From assembly GCA_028716765.1 (NCBI GenBank), contig JAQUPC010000052.1, positions 1 to 14,650 of the forward strand: a DNA stretch of 14,650 nucleotides, in the 5' to 3' direction. The first letter of the stretch is position 1, and each line of letters starts with the position of its first letter. Positions 1 through 6,779 of this stretch are shown in pieces. Below the pieces are notes generated by a model. That model had not been told where the DNA came from. It did not search any database and saw only the letters and a program-made list of their open reading frames with translations. Position numbers and translations under genes: made by a program. This stretch comes from Alphaproteobacteria bacterium (lineage in GTDB: Bacteria; Pseudomonadota; Alphaproteobacteria; UBA9219).

Positions 1-1
1 C

Positions 2-1159
2 CGCGGCACGGAAGCCGTACCGGCGGGCACGTTCAGCCGCCTGATCGCGGAGCAGGGCGGCGCCGACAACGCTTTTACAAGTCATGACTACACGGCTTAC
101 TACGAAACGGTGGCGGCGGACCGTTTTGGCATGATCATGCAAATGGAAGCCGACCGGATGCAGAATCTGGACATCAATCCGCAAACAGCGGCCACGGAAC
201 TCAACGTTGTACTGGCCGAGCGTCAGGAACGCACCGATAACAGCCCGCAAGGCCTGTTTGCGGAAAAGGTGCGGCGGGCCTTGTTCCCGCAAAATCCTTA
301 CGGCATTCCCGTAATCGGCTGGAAAGCCGAGATGGAAAAAATAACGCCGGAAGCCGCCGAAGATTTCTACCGGCATCACTACGCGCCCAACAACGCGGTC
401 GTCGTCATCAGCGGCAACGTGGACTTTGCGGACGTCCTGCGGCTTGCCGCCGGAACCTATGGCCGCTTGCCGCCGCGCGCCGTTCCGGCGCGGAAACCCG
501 TTTCTTTCCCCAAAAAACCTAACGAGACGCGTATCGTGATGACCGATGCCCGCGTTCAACAACCCCATCTGGAACGGCATATCATCGCGCCGTCTTATGC
601 GGCGGGGAAAAAGGACGAGGCTTATGCGCTCGAGGTTCTGAGCGAGGCGATTGGAGGTGGCGAAGTTGGGGTTCTTTACCGCCAACTGGTTATGAAGCAA
701 AAAGTCGCCAGCGCCGTCGAGACGAGTTATGACCCCGAGGCGCGCGGTCCGGCGGACTTTGTCTTAATCGCGACGCCGCAACCCGGCCGCGACATAAAAG
801 ATCTGGAACGCGCGCTCGACGCCGCCGTGAAGCGGCTGGCGCAGCAAGGGCTCGATGCGGCCACCGTTAAAGCTGCCAAAGGCCGCTTGATGCGCGCGGC
901 CGTGTTCGCGCGCGACAGCCTGACGGCTCCCGGTTATTCTTTCGGCGAGGCGTTGGCGGTGGGCGAGACGGTGAAAGACGTCGAAAACTGGCCCGCAAGA
1001 ATTGGCGCCGTGACGGCGGAACAAGTTAATGCTGCGTTGCGCAAGCTTGTGGCAAGTCCCTATCACGTGACAGGCCTTCTCCTTCCCGATCCGGACGCGC
1101 CGCCGGAACGCGCTGGGGCCACGGCGCTTTCCTCTCAAGGCGGGGAGGATATTCGATGA
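2..1159 (+). CDS. M16 zinc peptidase, catalytic-type subunit (5' truncated)
   Basis: The reading frame is open from base 2, so the gene begins before the window; 385 residues remain. The visible N-terminal part has the M16 (pitrilysin/processing peptidase) signature region just downstream of the zinc site: RGTEAVPAGTFSRLI, then GGADNAFTSHDYTAYYE, then a Glu-rich helix with ELNVVLAERQER, which in the family includes the third zinc ligand. The HxxEH motif itself should lie just outside the left edge, so activity cannot be confirmed here. The second, non-catalytic-type M16 half starts near the YHVTGLLLPDP end. The stop codon overlaps the start of the next M16 gene by 4 bp (ATGA), so the two are translationally coupled and probably form a heterodimer, as known for bacterial M16B pairs. 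The likely role is periplasmic or envelope peptide degradation. Confidence 0.9.
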   Translation, partial: RGTEAVPAGTFSRLIAEQGGADNAFTSHDYTAYYETVAADRFGMIMQMEADRMQNLDINPQTAATELNVVLAERQERTDNSPQGLFAEKVRRALFPQNPYGIPVIGWKAEMEKITPEAAEDFYRHHYAPNNAVVVISGNVDFADVLRLAAGTYGRLPPRAVPARKPVSFPKKPNETRIVMTDARVQQPHLERHIIAPSYAAGKKDEAYALEVLSEAIGGGEVGVLYRQLVMKQKVASAVETSYDPEARGPADFVLIATPQPGRDIKDLERALDAAVKRLAQQGLDAATVKAAKGRLMRAAVFARDSLTAPGYSFGEALAVGETVKDVENWPARIGAVTAEQVNAALRKLVASPYHVTGLLLPDPDAPPERAGATALSSQGGEDIR

Positions 1160-2496
1160 GAAACGCCTGTGCCGTTCTTTTATTCTTGTTATCCTTCGCG
1201 GTTCCTGCGGAGGCTTCCACCGTCCGTATTCAGGAAGTCACGAGTCCGGGCGGGATCAAGGCGTGGCTCGTTCAGGACGGCAAGCTGCCGCTGATCGCCA
1301 TGCGCTTCGCTTTTCGCGGTGGCGTCGAACAAGATCCTTTTGACAAACAGGGTCTTGCCGAACTCACGGCCTCGCTTTTGACGGAAGGCGCAGGGCCGTA
1401 TGACTCGGAGGCGTTCCAGCAAACGCTGGCCGATCAGTCCATTCAGATGGGAATATCGGCCGGACGGGACGCCATAAGAGGCTCGCTGAAAACCCTGAGC
1501 GCAACGAAGGAAACGGCGTTCAAGCTGCTGCGGCTTGCGCTGGCGGAACCGCGTTTCGACGCGGACGCCGTCGCGCGCGTGCGCAATCAACAACTGACGC
1601 AACTTCGCCTCGAACTGGGCAGCCCCGACTGGCAAGCGCGGCACGCTCTGTTTGCCCATGTGTTTAAGGGGCATCCCTACGCCATGCGCCGTCTTGGCAC
1701 GACGCAAACGCTTAAGAGCCTGACGCGCGACGATGTGAAGACGTTTGCCGCCGAACACCTTGCGCGCGACAATCTTTTGGTCGCCGTTACCGGGGATATA
1801 TCGCCCGGCGAGCTTGCAAAAAGGCTGGATGAGATTTTCGGCGCTTTGCCTGCCCATGCGCAATTGACGCCGGTGGGCGAGGCCGCATGGCCTGAAAAAC
1901 CAGCCGTGATTCTTGTGCCGCGCGAAGGAACGCAGACCGATATGCTTTTCGCCGTGCCGATGCTGCGCCGCGACGATCCCGATTGGTACGCCGCCGAGAT
2001 CGTGAATTACATTTTGGGCGGCGGCGGTTTTTCCTCGCGCCTGATGCACGAAGTGCGCGAAGCGGGCGGCCTTACGTACGGCATACATACGGCGCTGGCG
2101 CCGATGGACTTCGCGTCGGTTCTGATCGGCGAGGCGGCGGCGGACAATCCCAAGGCAGGCAAGGCGTGGGAGGCAACGGAGAAAGTCTGGCGCGGCTTGT
2201 ACGAAAACGGCGTCACGGATGAAGAGATCGGGGCGGCCAAGGATTATTTGACCGGCTCATTGCCGCTCAAGCTAACTTCCACGGGCGCCATTGCCGGGGT
2301 GCTTCTGGAAATGCAACTCGATAAACTGGGCCGCGATTATCTCGACCGCCGCGACGAATTGATTAGAAGGGTGAGTGCCGAAGACGTGCACCGCGTCATT
2401 CAACGCTGGTTTAATCCCGGGGGATTGACGCTGGCTCTTGCCGGCGAGCCGGAAGGCGTAACCCCGACGATTACAAAAGAGCCGACGAAAGAATAA
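1156..2496 (+). CDS. Exported M16 peptidase-like subunit with degenerate zinc motif
   Basis: This 446-aa protein begins with a clear signal peptide (MRNACAVLLFLLSFAVPAEA, cleavage likely after about residue 20), placing it in the periplasm. It has two M16 halves. Where a catalytic subunit has HxxEH, this one has KQGLAELTASLLTEG (residues 64-78), so no zinc site is present. The C-terminal half keeps the substrate-binding Arg/Tyr pair region: GGGGFSSRLMHEVREAGGLTYG (in two parts, GGGGFSSRLM then REAGGLTYG, residues 288-309; R295 and Y308 are the expected pair). This matches the known non-catalytic partner of bacterial M16B heterodimers. The start overlaps the stop of the upstream M16 gene, consistent with one operon and a 1:1 complex. 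The gene ends in TAA; no clear terminator follows. Confidence 0.9.
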   Translation: MRNACAVLLFLLSFAVPAEASTVRIQEVTSPGGIKAWLVQDGKLPLIAMRFAFRGGVEQDPFDKQGLAELTASLLTEGAGPYDSEAFQQTLADQSIQMGISAGRDAIRGSLKTLSATKETAFKLLRLALAEPRFDADAVARVRNQQLTQLRLELGSPDWQARHALFAHVFKGHPYAMRRLGTTQTLKSLTRDDVKTFAAEHLARDNLLVAVTGDISPGELAKRLDEIFGALPAHAQLTPVGEAAWPEKPAVILVPREGTQTDMLFAVPMLRRDDPDWYAAEIVNYILGGGGFSSRLMHEVREAGGLTYGIHTALAPMDFASVLIGEAAADNPKAGKAWEATEKVWRGLYENGVTDEEIGAAKDYLTGSLPLKLTSTGAIAGVLLEMQLDKLGRDYLDRRDELIRRVSAEDVHRVIQRWFNPGGLTLALAGEPEGVTPTITKEPTKE

Positions 2497-2560
2497 GAGA
2501 AAAAGGCGTTTTGGTTAAAATAATTATTCATGCCAGGCGCGCGAAGCCTCATATTAGTCC

Positions 2561-2589
2561 TTGTCTCCGGTCCCAAGTCCAAATAGAAA
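2561..2589 (+). promoter_or_regulatory. Possible sigma70 promoter for the 145-aa gene
   Basis: A TTGTCT hexamer (2561-2566) and TAGAAA (2584-2589) are separated by 17 bp, each matching 4 of 6 consensus positions. They would place transcription start near 2596, about 26 bp ahead of the ATG at 2622. The match is modest and this is an inference from spacing only. Confidence 0.25.
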
Positions 2590-2621
2590 ATCGGGGAAGC
2601 CAGTTATTATGGAGAGAATCT

Positions 2622-3059
2622 ATGGGGATCGTACGAACCGTTCCGAATGCTTATAAACTGGAGTCGATCATTACCGACGATCTTTTGCTGGCGCGCGATA
2701 TAACATGTGGTCTTCCGGTTTCGGCGGCTCTTACCGAGGCTCAGACGCATTTGGGTTCAATAGTTCATGGCTTTCCGCTAAGGCCGGGACGCCCGATTTC
2801 AGACAGGAAAAGCGTTATTATAATCGCGGACGCTTTGCATGAAGCCGCGGAGCATTTGTCGGCATATGAAAGAGTTCATCCCCTTTGGGTGCTGTTTCCG
2901 GCTATAGAGGAAGAAGAGAGGGGGCGCCGCGAGCAGACTTTCGGCGAATTTGTGGACAAGCTTAGGGGACACGTCAGAACGCTTAATAAACTGCTTGAAC
3001 CACACTACCGGATAAAGCTGGCTCCCTTCAAAGCGAAGGCAGGGCAGTTGACGGCCTAG
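2622..3059 (+). CDS. Hypothetical protein, 145 aa
   Basis: I do not recognise a family. The frame is open further upstream (from 2511), but the ATG at 2622 is chosen because GGAGAG lies 5 nt before it and the upstream part reads as low-quality, basic peptide. The product MGIVRTVPNAYKLESI... has no signal peptide or membrane segment. A short beta-like stretch SVIIIAD (64-70) is followed by helical regions, including a very acidic EEEERGRREQ patch (97-106) and a basic C-terminus. Nothing in it resembles the unknown paralogues at 8526-9731. It sits alone between the M16 pair and pgi, 125 bp after the former and 48 bp before the latter, so co-transcription with pgi is possible. Existence as a gene is likely, function unknown. 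Confidence 0.7.
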   Translation: MGIVRTVPNAYKLESIITDDLLLARDITCGLPVSAALTEAQTHLGSIVHGFPLRPGRPISDRKSVIIIADALHEAAEHLSAYERVHPLWVLFPAIEEEERGRREQTFGEFVDKLRGHVRTLNKLLEPHYRIKLAPFKAKAGQLTA

Positions 3060-3071
3060 GCTTTTTGCGTC

Positions 3072-3089
3072 ATCCCGATAGTGCGGGAT
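3072..3089. repeat. Small palindrome ATCCCG-N6-CGGGAT upstream of pgi
   Basis: ATCCCG (3072-3077) and CGGGAT (3084-3089) form a 6-bp stem with a 6-nt loop, within the context GCGTCATCCCG...CGGGATAATG. The flanking CGTCAT resembles the border of the palindromic repeat at 12669-12692, so it may be a degenerate copy of that family. It lies directly before the pgi ribosome binding site (GGAAGGG, 3095-3101), where a hairpin could affect pgi expression or end upstream transcripts; that role is inference. Confidence 0.45.
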
Positions 3090-3107
3090 AATGTGGAAGG
3101 GCCGTAC

Positions 3108-4610
3108 ATGAGCGCAAAACTCACCGAAAAACCGGAATGGAAAGCGCTGGAAGCGCACTGCGATAAAACGCGCGCGGACAGCTTGCGCGATTTGTTCGCG
3201 GCTGATCCAAAACGTGCGGAACATTTTTCCCTGAAAGTTGACGGCCTCGCGGCCGATTTCTCGCGCCATCGCCTGACGGATGAAACCGTTTCTCTTCTGG
3301 TCAAGCTGGCCGAGGCGCAAAATCTTGCGGACTGGCGCGCGCGGATGTTGCGCGGCGACAAGATCAACAATACGGAAGACCGCGCCGTTCTTCACACGGC
3401 GCTCCGGACGCCATCCGATAAACCCGTTACGGTCGATGGCCGCGACGTGATCCCGGACGTGCGGGCTTTGCAAAAACGCATGGCGGCGTTTACGGGCGAG
3501 GTGCGCGAAGGGCGCTGGCTGGGCGCGACGGGCAAACCGATCCGCGATGTCGTGAACATCGGTATCGGCGGTTCCGACCTTGGCCCGCGTTTGGCCGTTG
3601 GCGCTTTGCGTTCGTTCGCTTCGGGGCCGCGCGTGCATTTCGTGGCTAACGCCGATGCCGCCGACCTGCTCGGCGTTCTGGAGGGGCTCGATCCGGCCAC
3701 GACCCTTTTCGCCATCGTATCGAAAACCTTTACGACGCAGGAGACCTTGCTCAACGCCGCCACGGCGCGGCAATGGCTGGTTGGGCGGCTGGGCGAGGCC
3801 GCGGTGGCGCGGCACTTCGTGGCCGTCTCCACGAACCTGAAAGCGGTTAAAGAATTCGGGATCGATGACGCCAATGTCTTTCCGATGTGGGATTGGGTCG
3901 GCGGGCGTTTCAGCCTATGGTCGTCCGTCGGGCTCAGCGTGGCGCTTGCCATAGGCTGGAACAATTTCAAAGCGTTGCTGGACGGCGCTGCGGTCATGGA
4001 TGAACACTTTTTCACAGCCCCGCTTGCGCGCAACGTGCCGGTTCTGATGGCGCTGGCCGGGATCTGGAACCGGAATTTCAGGGGCTCGGCTTGCCTTGCC
4101 GTTTTGCCTTACAGCGAGCGGCTGAGGGATCTGCCGCGTTATCTCCAGCAGCTTGAGATGGAAAGCAACGGCAAATCCGTCACGCGCGAGGGCGAGGCGG
4201 TAGACTACGCCACGGCCCCCGCCCTGTTCGGCGAATGCGGCACGATCGGCCAGCACAGCTTTCACCAGTGGCTGCATCAGGGAACGGACGTCACGCCTGC
4301 CGATTTCATCGGGGTCCGCGAAGACGATCTTGGAAAGCCGGAACATCACCGCGCGCTACTGGCCAACATGGAAGCGCAGGCCGAAGCGCTCAAGCTTGGG
4401 CGACAGGCGGACGATCCCCGGCGTACGAATCCCGGCAACCGCCCCAGCACTCTTTTGTGGCTCGACCGGCTCGATCCGCGCGGCCTCGGCCTTTTGCTGG
4501 CGCTTTACGAACACAAGGTGTTCGTGCAGGGCGTTGTGTGGGAAATCAATTCGTTCGATCAGTGGGGTGTCGAGCTGGGCAAGGCGCTGGCGAAGGAAGC
4601 GATGAAGTAG
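3108..4610 (+). CDS. pgi: Glucose-6-phosphate isomerase
   Basis: Cytosolic enzyme interconverting glucose 6-phosphate and fructose 6-phosphate in glycolysis/gluconeogenesis. The 500-aa product is a normal length for short bacterial forms. Visible marks are the first SIS-fold phosphate-binding segment IGIGGSDLGP (151-160), SKTFTTQETLLNA (205-217), the family signature DWVGGRFSLWSSVGLS (262-277), MESNGK with the expected catalytic Glu352, GQHSFHQWLHQGT (381-393) with the active-site His, and the second signature ending FDQWGVELGK with Lys492. The ATG at 3108 is chosen over an in-frame GTG at 3081 because GGAAGGG (3095-3101) is 6 nt upstream and MSAKLTEKPEW is a typical start. A repeat-derived hairpin plus T-run follows the stop codon immediately. 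Confidence 0.98.
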   Translation: MSAKLTEKPEWKALEAHCDKTRADSLRDLFAADPKRAEHFSLKVDGLAADFSRHRLTDETVSLLVKLAEAQNLADWRARMLRGDKINNTEDRAVLHTALRTPSDKPVTVDGRDVIPDVRALQKRMAAFTGEVREGRWLGATGKPIRDVVNIGIGGSDLGPRLAVGALRSFASGPRVHFVANADAADLLGVLEGLDPATTLFAIVSKTFTTQETLLNAATARQWLVGRLGEAAVARHFVAVSTNLKAVKEFGIDDANVFPMWDWVGGRFSLWSSVGLSVALAIGWNNFKALLDGAAVMDEHFFTAPLARNVPVLMALAGIWNRNFRGSACLAVLPYSERLRDLPRYLQQLEMESNGKSVTREGEAVDYATAPALFGECGTIGQHSFHQWLHQGTDVTPADFIGVREDDLGKPEHHRALLANMEAQAEALKLGRQADDPRRTNPGNRPSTLLWLDRLDPRGLGLLLALYEHKVFVQGVVWEINSFDQWGVELGKALAKEAMK

Positions 4611-4668
4611 GGGATACGGGACACGGGGTACGTGATTAGTAAAAAATTTACCCGGTACCCCTTGTCCC
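4611..4668. repeat. Inverted heptamer array, copy 1 (pgi / flgC-like junction)
   Basis: Directly after the pgi TAG comes GGG, ATACGGG (4614-4620), ACACGGG (4621-4627), GTACGTG (4628-4634). After a spacer of A/T-rich sequence the reverse arm occupies 4651-4668 (CCCGGTACCCCTTGTCCC). It belongs to the same family as the arrays at 6663-6779 and 11784-11875, with units of NNACGGG facing CCCGTNN. The array fills essentially the whole gap between the convergent genes. Confidence 0.8.
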
Positions 4669-4676
4669 TTTTTTTT
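4618..4676 (+). terminator. Rho-independent-like terminator of pgi built from heptamer repeats
   Basis: GGGACACGGGGTAC (4618-4631) pairs with GTACCCCTTGTCCC (4655-4668): a 14-bp stem with one mismatch, a 23-nt loop, then eight T residues (4669-4676). The loop is longer than in classic intrinsic terminators, but the GC-rich stem followed at once by the T-run is convincing. The T-run overlaps the stop codon of the convergent gene (TTA at 4675-4677). In the opposite direction the hairpin has no T-run. Confidence 0.65.
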
Positions 4677-5085
4677 AAGCCAGCGTATCCAAAAGCTCTT
4701 TATCGTTTTTTTCCGCGGCGCGGATTACGGCTGCGTTGGCGCGATACGAAACTTCCGCAAGCTTCGCGTTCACAAGTTCCGTTGCCATGTCCACGTTCGG
4801 CGCGGCGACGAGGCCTGCAGCGTTGGCGTCAGGCGAATGAGGGGCCGTGGCCGCGACGTACGCCGGTTCGCGTGGGCGCAACGTCGAACGGACGCCGAGC
4901 GCATGATCGCCCGCCGAATCAGACAGCGTCACGACATCCTGCGGCGGGTAGCTCGTCGCTTTTTCTCCCGGCTTTTCCGGCAAGCGCCCCGTTGACAAAG
5001 AATTAACCAGGTTTGACGCCGCGTTAGCAATTCGCAAAACAGCGTCATTTAAACCTGAAACAGCGATCTTAAGAGCCTCGGACAT
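4675..5085 (-). CDS. FlgC-like flagellar rod family protein, short and solitary
   Basis: A 136-aa protein with the two ends of the flagellar proximal-rod/hook family. The N-terminus SEALKIAVSGLNDAVLRIA with NAASNLVN (2-28) matches the rod N-terminal helix (usual pattern SGL...R....A.NIAN). The C-terminus has HSPDANAAGLVAAPNVDM (83-100) followed by a helix with ELVNAKLAEVSYRANAAVI (103-121), as in FlgC. Residues 30-80 are proline-rich and variable. No other flagellar gene is in the window, so it may be a non-flagellar member of the family; solitary FlgC-like proteins are known in other bacteria. The ATG at 5085 has a strong GGAGG (5095-5099) 9 nt upstream and an extended -10 candidate further up. 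It converges on pgi and diverges from the 79-aa gene. Confidence 0.8.
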   Translation of the reverse strand: MSEALKIAVSGLNDAVLRIANAASNLVNSLSTGRLPEKPGEKATSYPPQDVVTLSDSAGDHALGVRSTLRPREPAYVAATAPHSPDANAAGLVAAPNVDMATELVNAKLAEVSYRANAAVIRAAEKNDKELLDTLA

Positions 5086-5124
5086 AAGGGATTTCCTCCA
5101 AAAATTGCATCGCGTCTTATCATC

Positions 5125-5133
5125 ACTATAGCA
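5125..5133 (-). promoter_or_regulatory. Extended -10 promoter element for the flgC-like gene
   Basis: Read on the minus strand this is TGCTATAGT, an extended -10 (TGnTATAnT). The nearest -35-like hexamer, TTGAGA, is 20 bp upstream, longer than optimal, which an extended -10 can tolerate. It predicts a start near 5118 and a leader of about 33 nt ending in the strong GGAGG. Inferred from pattern only. Confidence 0.4.
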
Positions 5134-5185
5134 AATTATGATTAATAGTTTCTCAACTATACCTACGAAATATTGAAGATATGAG

Positions 5186-5218
5186 CCAAAAAAAATGCAT
5201 TCGCCCCCAAAAAAAATG
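5186..5218. other. Two phased A8 tracts in a 21-bp direct repeat
   Basis: CCAAAAAAAATG occurs at 5186-5197 and again, identical, at 5207-5218, so the two eight-A tracts are 21 bp apart, close to two helical turns. The following bases also recall each other (CATTCGC and TTCGCATT). Phased A-tracts are known to bend DNA. They lie in the AT-rich gap between two divergent genes, where bending or protein binding (for example a nucleoid protein) could influence either promoter. Confidence 0.6.
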
Positions 5219-5329
5219 TTCGCATTAACTCGAAATTCAGCAATCGCCTGTAAGGTTAAATCATCGGAAAGAGAAAATCGTGACTCAAGTGAATGCTAAC
5301 GTCCTTTGACAAACGAAAGAGAAAACATC

Positions 5330-5569
5330 ATGGCCCAGGAACGCGAATTTCAGTTTGTCCCCGCATCGGCGGACGAAACTCTCGAGAGGCTGGTGACGAT
5401 GACGAACCAGACCAATCTCGTCGCGCTTGACAAAACGCTGGCGGCCATTCGCCGCGCGTCCGTCAGCTACACAGCCGCCGCCGCGCGCGTGGGCAGCATC
5501 GGCGAACGTATCGTTCGCGCCGTCCATGAAGTGGGCATGACGCTTCCGCCGCAACTGCGCGCCGTGTAA
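5330..5569 (+). CDS. Small hypothetical protein, 79 aa
   Basis: I recognise no family. The product, MAQEREFQFVPASADETLER then a mainly helical body ending GMTLPPQLRAV, has no signal peptide or membrane segment. The ATG at 5330 is preferred over an in-frame TTG at 5306 because an AAAGAGA purine stretch lies just before it. The codon choice and GC-rich third positions match neighbouring real genes, and a strong terminator follows 36 bp after the stop, both supporting a genuine monocistronic gene. It is transcribed divergently from the flgC-like gene across the A-tract region; the shared intergenic DNA might mean shared control, but no functional link can be shown. Confidence 0.75.
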   Translation: MAQEREFQFVPASADETLERLVTMTNQTNLVALDKTLAAIRRASVSYTAAAARVGSIGERIVRAVHEVGMTLPPQLRAV

Positions 5570-5604
5570 TCCCTTTAACCCTTTCGCCGGAAACGGCACA
5601 AGGC

Positions 5605-5634
5605 AGGGCCCGCGAAAGCGGGCCCTAGCTTTTT
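5605..5634 (+). terminator. Rho-independent terminator after the 79-aa gene
   Basis: AGGGCCCGC (5605-5613), a GAAA tetraloop (5614-5617) and GCGGGCCCT (5618-5626) make a perfect 9-bp GC-rich stem, followed by AGC and TTTTT (5630-5634). This is the cleanest intrinsic terminator in the window. It stands between the convergent 79-aa gene and gpsA; the opposite strand lacks a T-run after the stem. Confidence 0.85.
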
Positions 5635-5654
5635 GGGGTGATTGCGACAGAAAA

Positions 5655-6662
5655 TTACGCCCGCTCGTCTTTCAAGGGTCTTGCCAAAAGCGCCTCGATC
5701 GAGGCTTCGACGCTGGCACCGTGATTGAGGATGGCGTCCACCGCCTCGACGATGGGCATTTCGACTTCATGCCTGTTGGCCAGGGTCAGTGCGGCGGAGG
5801 CCGTAAAGACGCCTTCAGCCACGCTGCTGCGCGCGGCGAGAATGTCGTCCAGCTTCGCGCCCTGTCCCATCGCAAGCCCCAAAGACATGTTGCGCGATTG
5901 CGTGCCGCAGCAGGTCAGGATCAAATCGCCGAGCCCCGATAGGCCCATAAGCGTTTCCGTCCGTGCGCCGATCGCCGCGGCCAGCCGCATCATTTCGGCG
6001 AGCCCGCGCGTGATAAGCGCGGCGCGCGCGTTTTCGCCCATGCCGCAGCCCGTGGCGATGCCGCAGGCGATGGCGAGTACGTTTTTAATGGCGCCGCCGA
6101 TCTGGGCGCCCGTCACGTCGGCGCTCAGATAAGGACGGAACGAACGGCTGCTGATCGCTTGCGCCAGTTGACCGCCGAGCCCGGCATCGGCGCAGGCCAG
6201 CGTCATCGCCGTGGGCTGGTCCTTGGCGACTTCGGTTGCAAACGTCGGCCCGGACAAAACGGCGAGCGGATGCGACGGCAAAACCCCGGCCACGATCGCC
6301 GAAGGAAGGGCCAGCGTGTTTTGCTCGATGCCCTTCGTGCCGATGATGACCGGTGCCGCGCTCGTTTTCGCGGCCTCCGCAAGCTGCCGGCAAACAGCGC
6401 GCAGAAATTGCGTCGGCACGACGAGGATCCATGCATCGCACGCGGCCATGTCTTCGAGTTTGCCGGTGGCTTTAAGGCGTGGATTGAGAGCGATGCCCTG
6501 CAGGAATTTCGTGTTCTCATGCCGGGCGTTGATGGCGGCGACGACGTCGGTTTCGCGCGCCCAGAGAGTCACGTCGCGCCCGGCGCGCAAAAGCGCCTGG
6601 CCGAGAGCTGTGCCCCATGCGCCGCCGCCGACAATGCCGAAATGTTGGAGAGAAGGGGTCAT
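5655..6662 (-). CDS. gpsA: NAD(P)-dependent glycerol-3-phosphate dehydrogenase
   Basis: Cytosolic enzyme reducing dihydroxyacetone phosphate to sn-glycerol 3-phosphate for phospholipid synthesis. The 335-aa length is typical. The N-terminal Rossmann fold shows FGIVGGGAWGTALGQAL (8-24) with the dinucleotide-binding glycines; GTKGIE (108-113), LSGPTFATEVAKDQPTAM (136-153), GAIKNVLAIACGIATG (190-205) with the catalytic Lys193, and GLSGLGDLILTC (240-251) follow in the family order. It lies downstream of tsaD on the same strand, a common alphaproteobacterial order, with a 96-bp gap. The ATG at 6662 is the only sensible start, yet the leader directly before it is a repeat arm (...GTATCCCGTTTCCC on the coding strand) with no Shine-Dalgarno, so initiation may be weak or leaderless-like. 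Confidence 0.97.
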   Translation of the reverse strand: MTPSLQHFGIVGGGAWGTALGQALLRAGRDVTLWARETDVVAAINARHENTKFLQGIALNPRLKATGKLEDMAACDAWILVVPTQFLRAVCRQLAEAAKTSAAPVIIGTKGIEQNTLALPSAIVAGVLPSHPLAVLSGPTFATEVAKDQPTAMTLACADAGLGGQLAQAISSRSFRPYLSADVTGAQIGGAIKNVLAIACGIATGCGMGENARAALITRGLAEMMRLAAAIGARTETLMGLSGLGDLILTCCGTQSRNMSLGLAMGQGAKLDDILAARSSVAEGVFTASAALTLANRHEVEMPIVEAVDAILNHGASVEASIEALLARPLKDERA

Positions 6663-6779
6663 GGGAAACGGGATACGTGATTGAGGGTAAGTATTTGGCC
6701 TAAGATTATTATTAGCTCTCTTTTATCAAAGAGGAAAGGACACTTAATCCCGCACCCCTTATCCCGTGCTTCGTATTCC
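6663..6779. repeat. Inverted heptamer array, copy 2 (tsaD-gpsA junction)
   Basis: The left arm (6663-6686) starts at the base after the gpsA start codon on the plus strand: GGGAAAC, GGGATAC, GTGATTG, AGGG. The right arm has CCCGCAC (6749-6755), CCCTTAT (6756-6762), CCCGTGC (6763-6769) and the decayed TTCGTAT (6770-6776). The best arm pairing is ACGGGATA (6668-6675) with TATCCCGT (6760-6767). Between them lies AT-rich DNA with a nested 6-bp hairpin CTCTTT-TATC-AAAGAG (6718-6733). The right arm carries the tsaD stop codon and last codons. Confidence 0.75.

Noticed and set aside
1189..2088. 299-codon minus-strand frame opposite the second M16 gene
   Set aside because: A GC-rich shadow frame; the plus strand encodes a recognisable M16 protein and the antisense product has no recognisable motif.
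2799..3815. 338-codon minus-strand frame across the 145-aa gene and pgi
   Set aside because: It spans two plus-strand genes, one of them certain (pgi), and has an Arg-rich composition typical of antisense frames.
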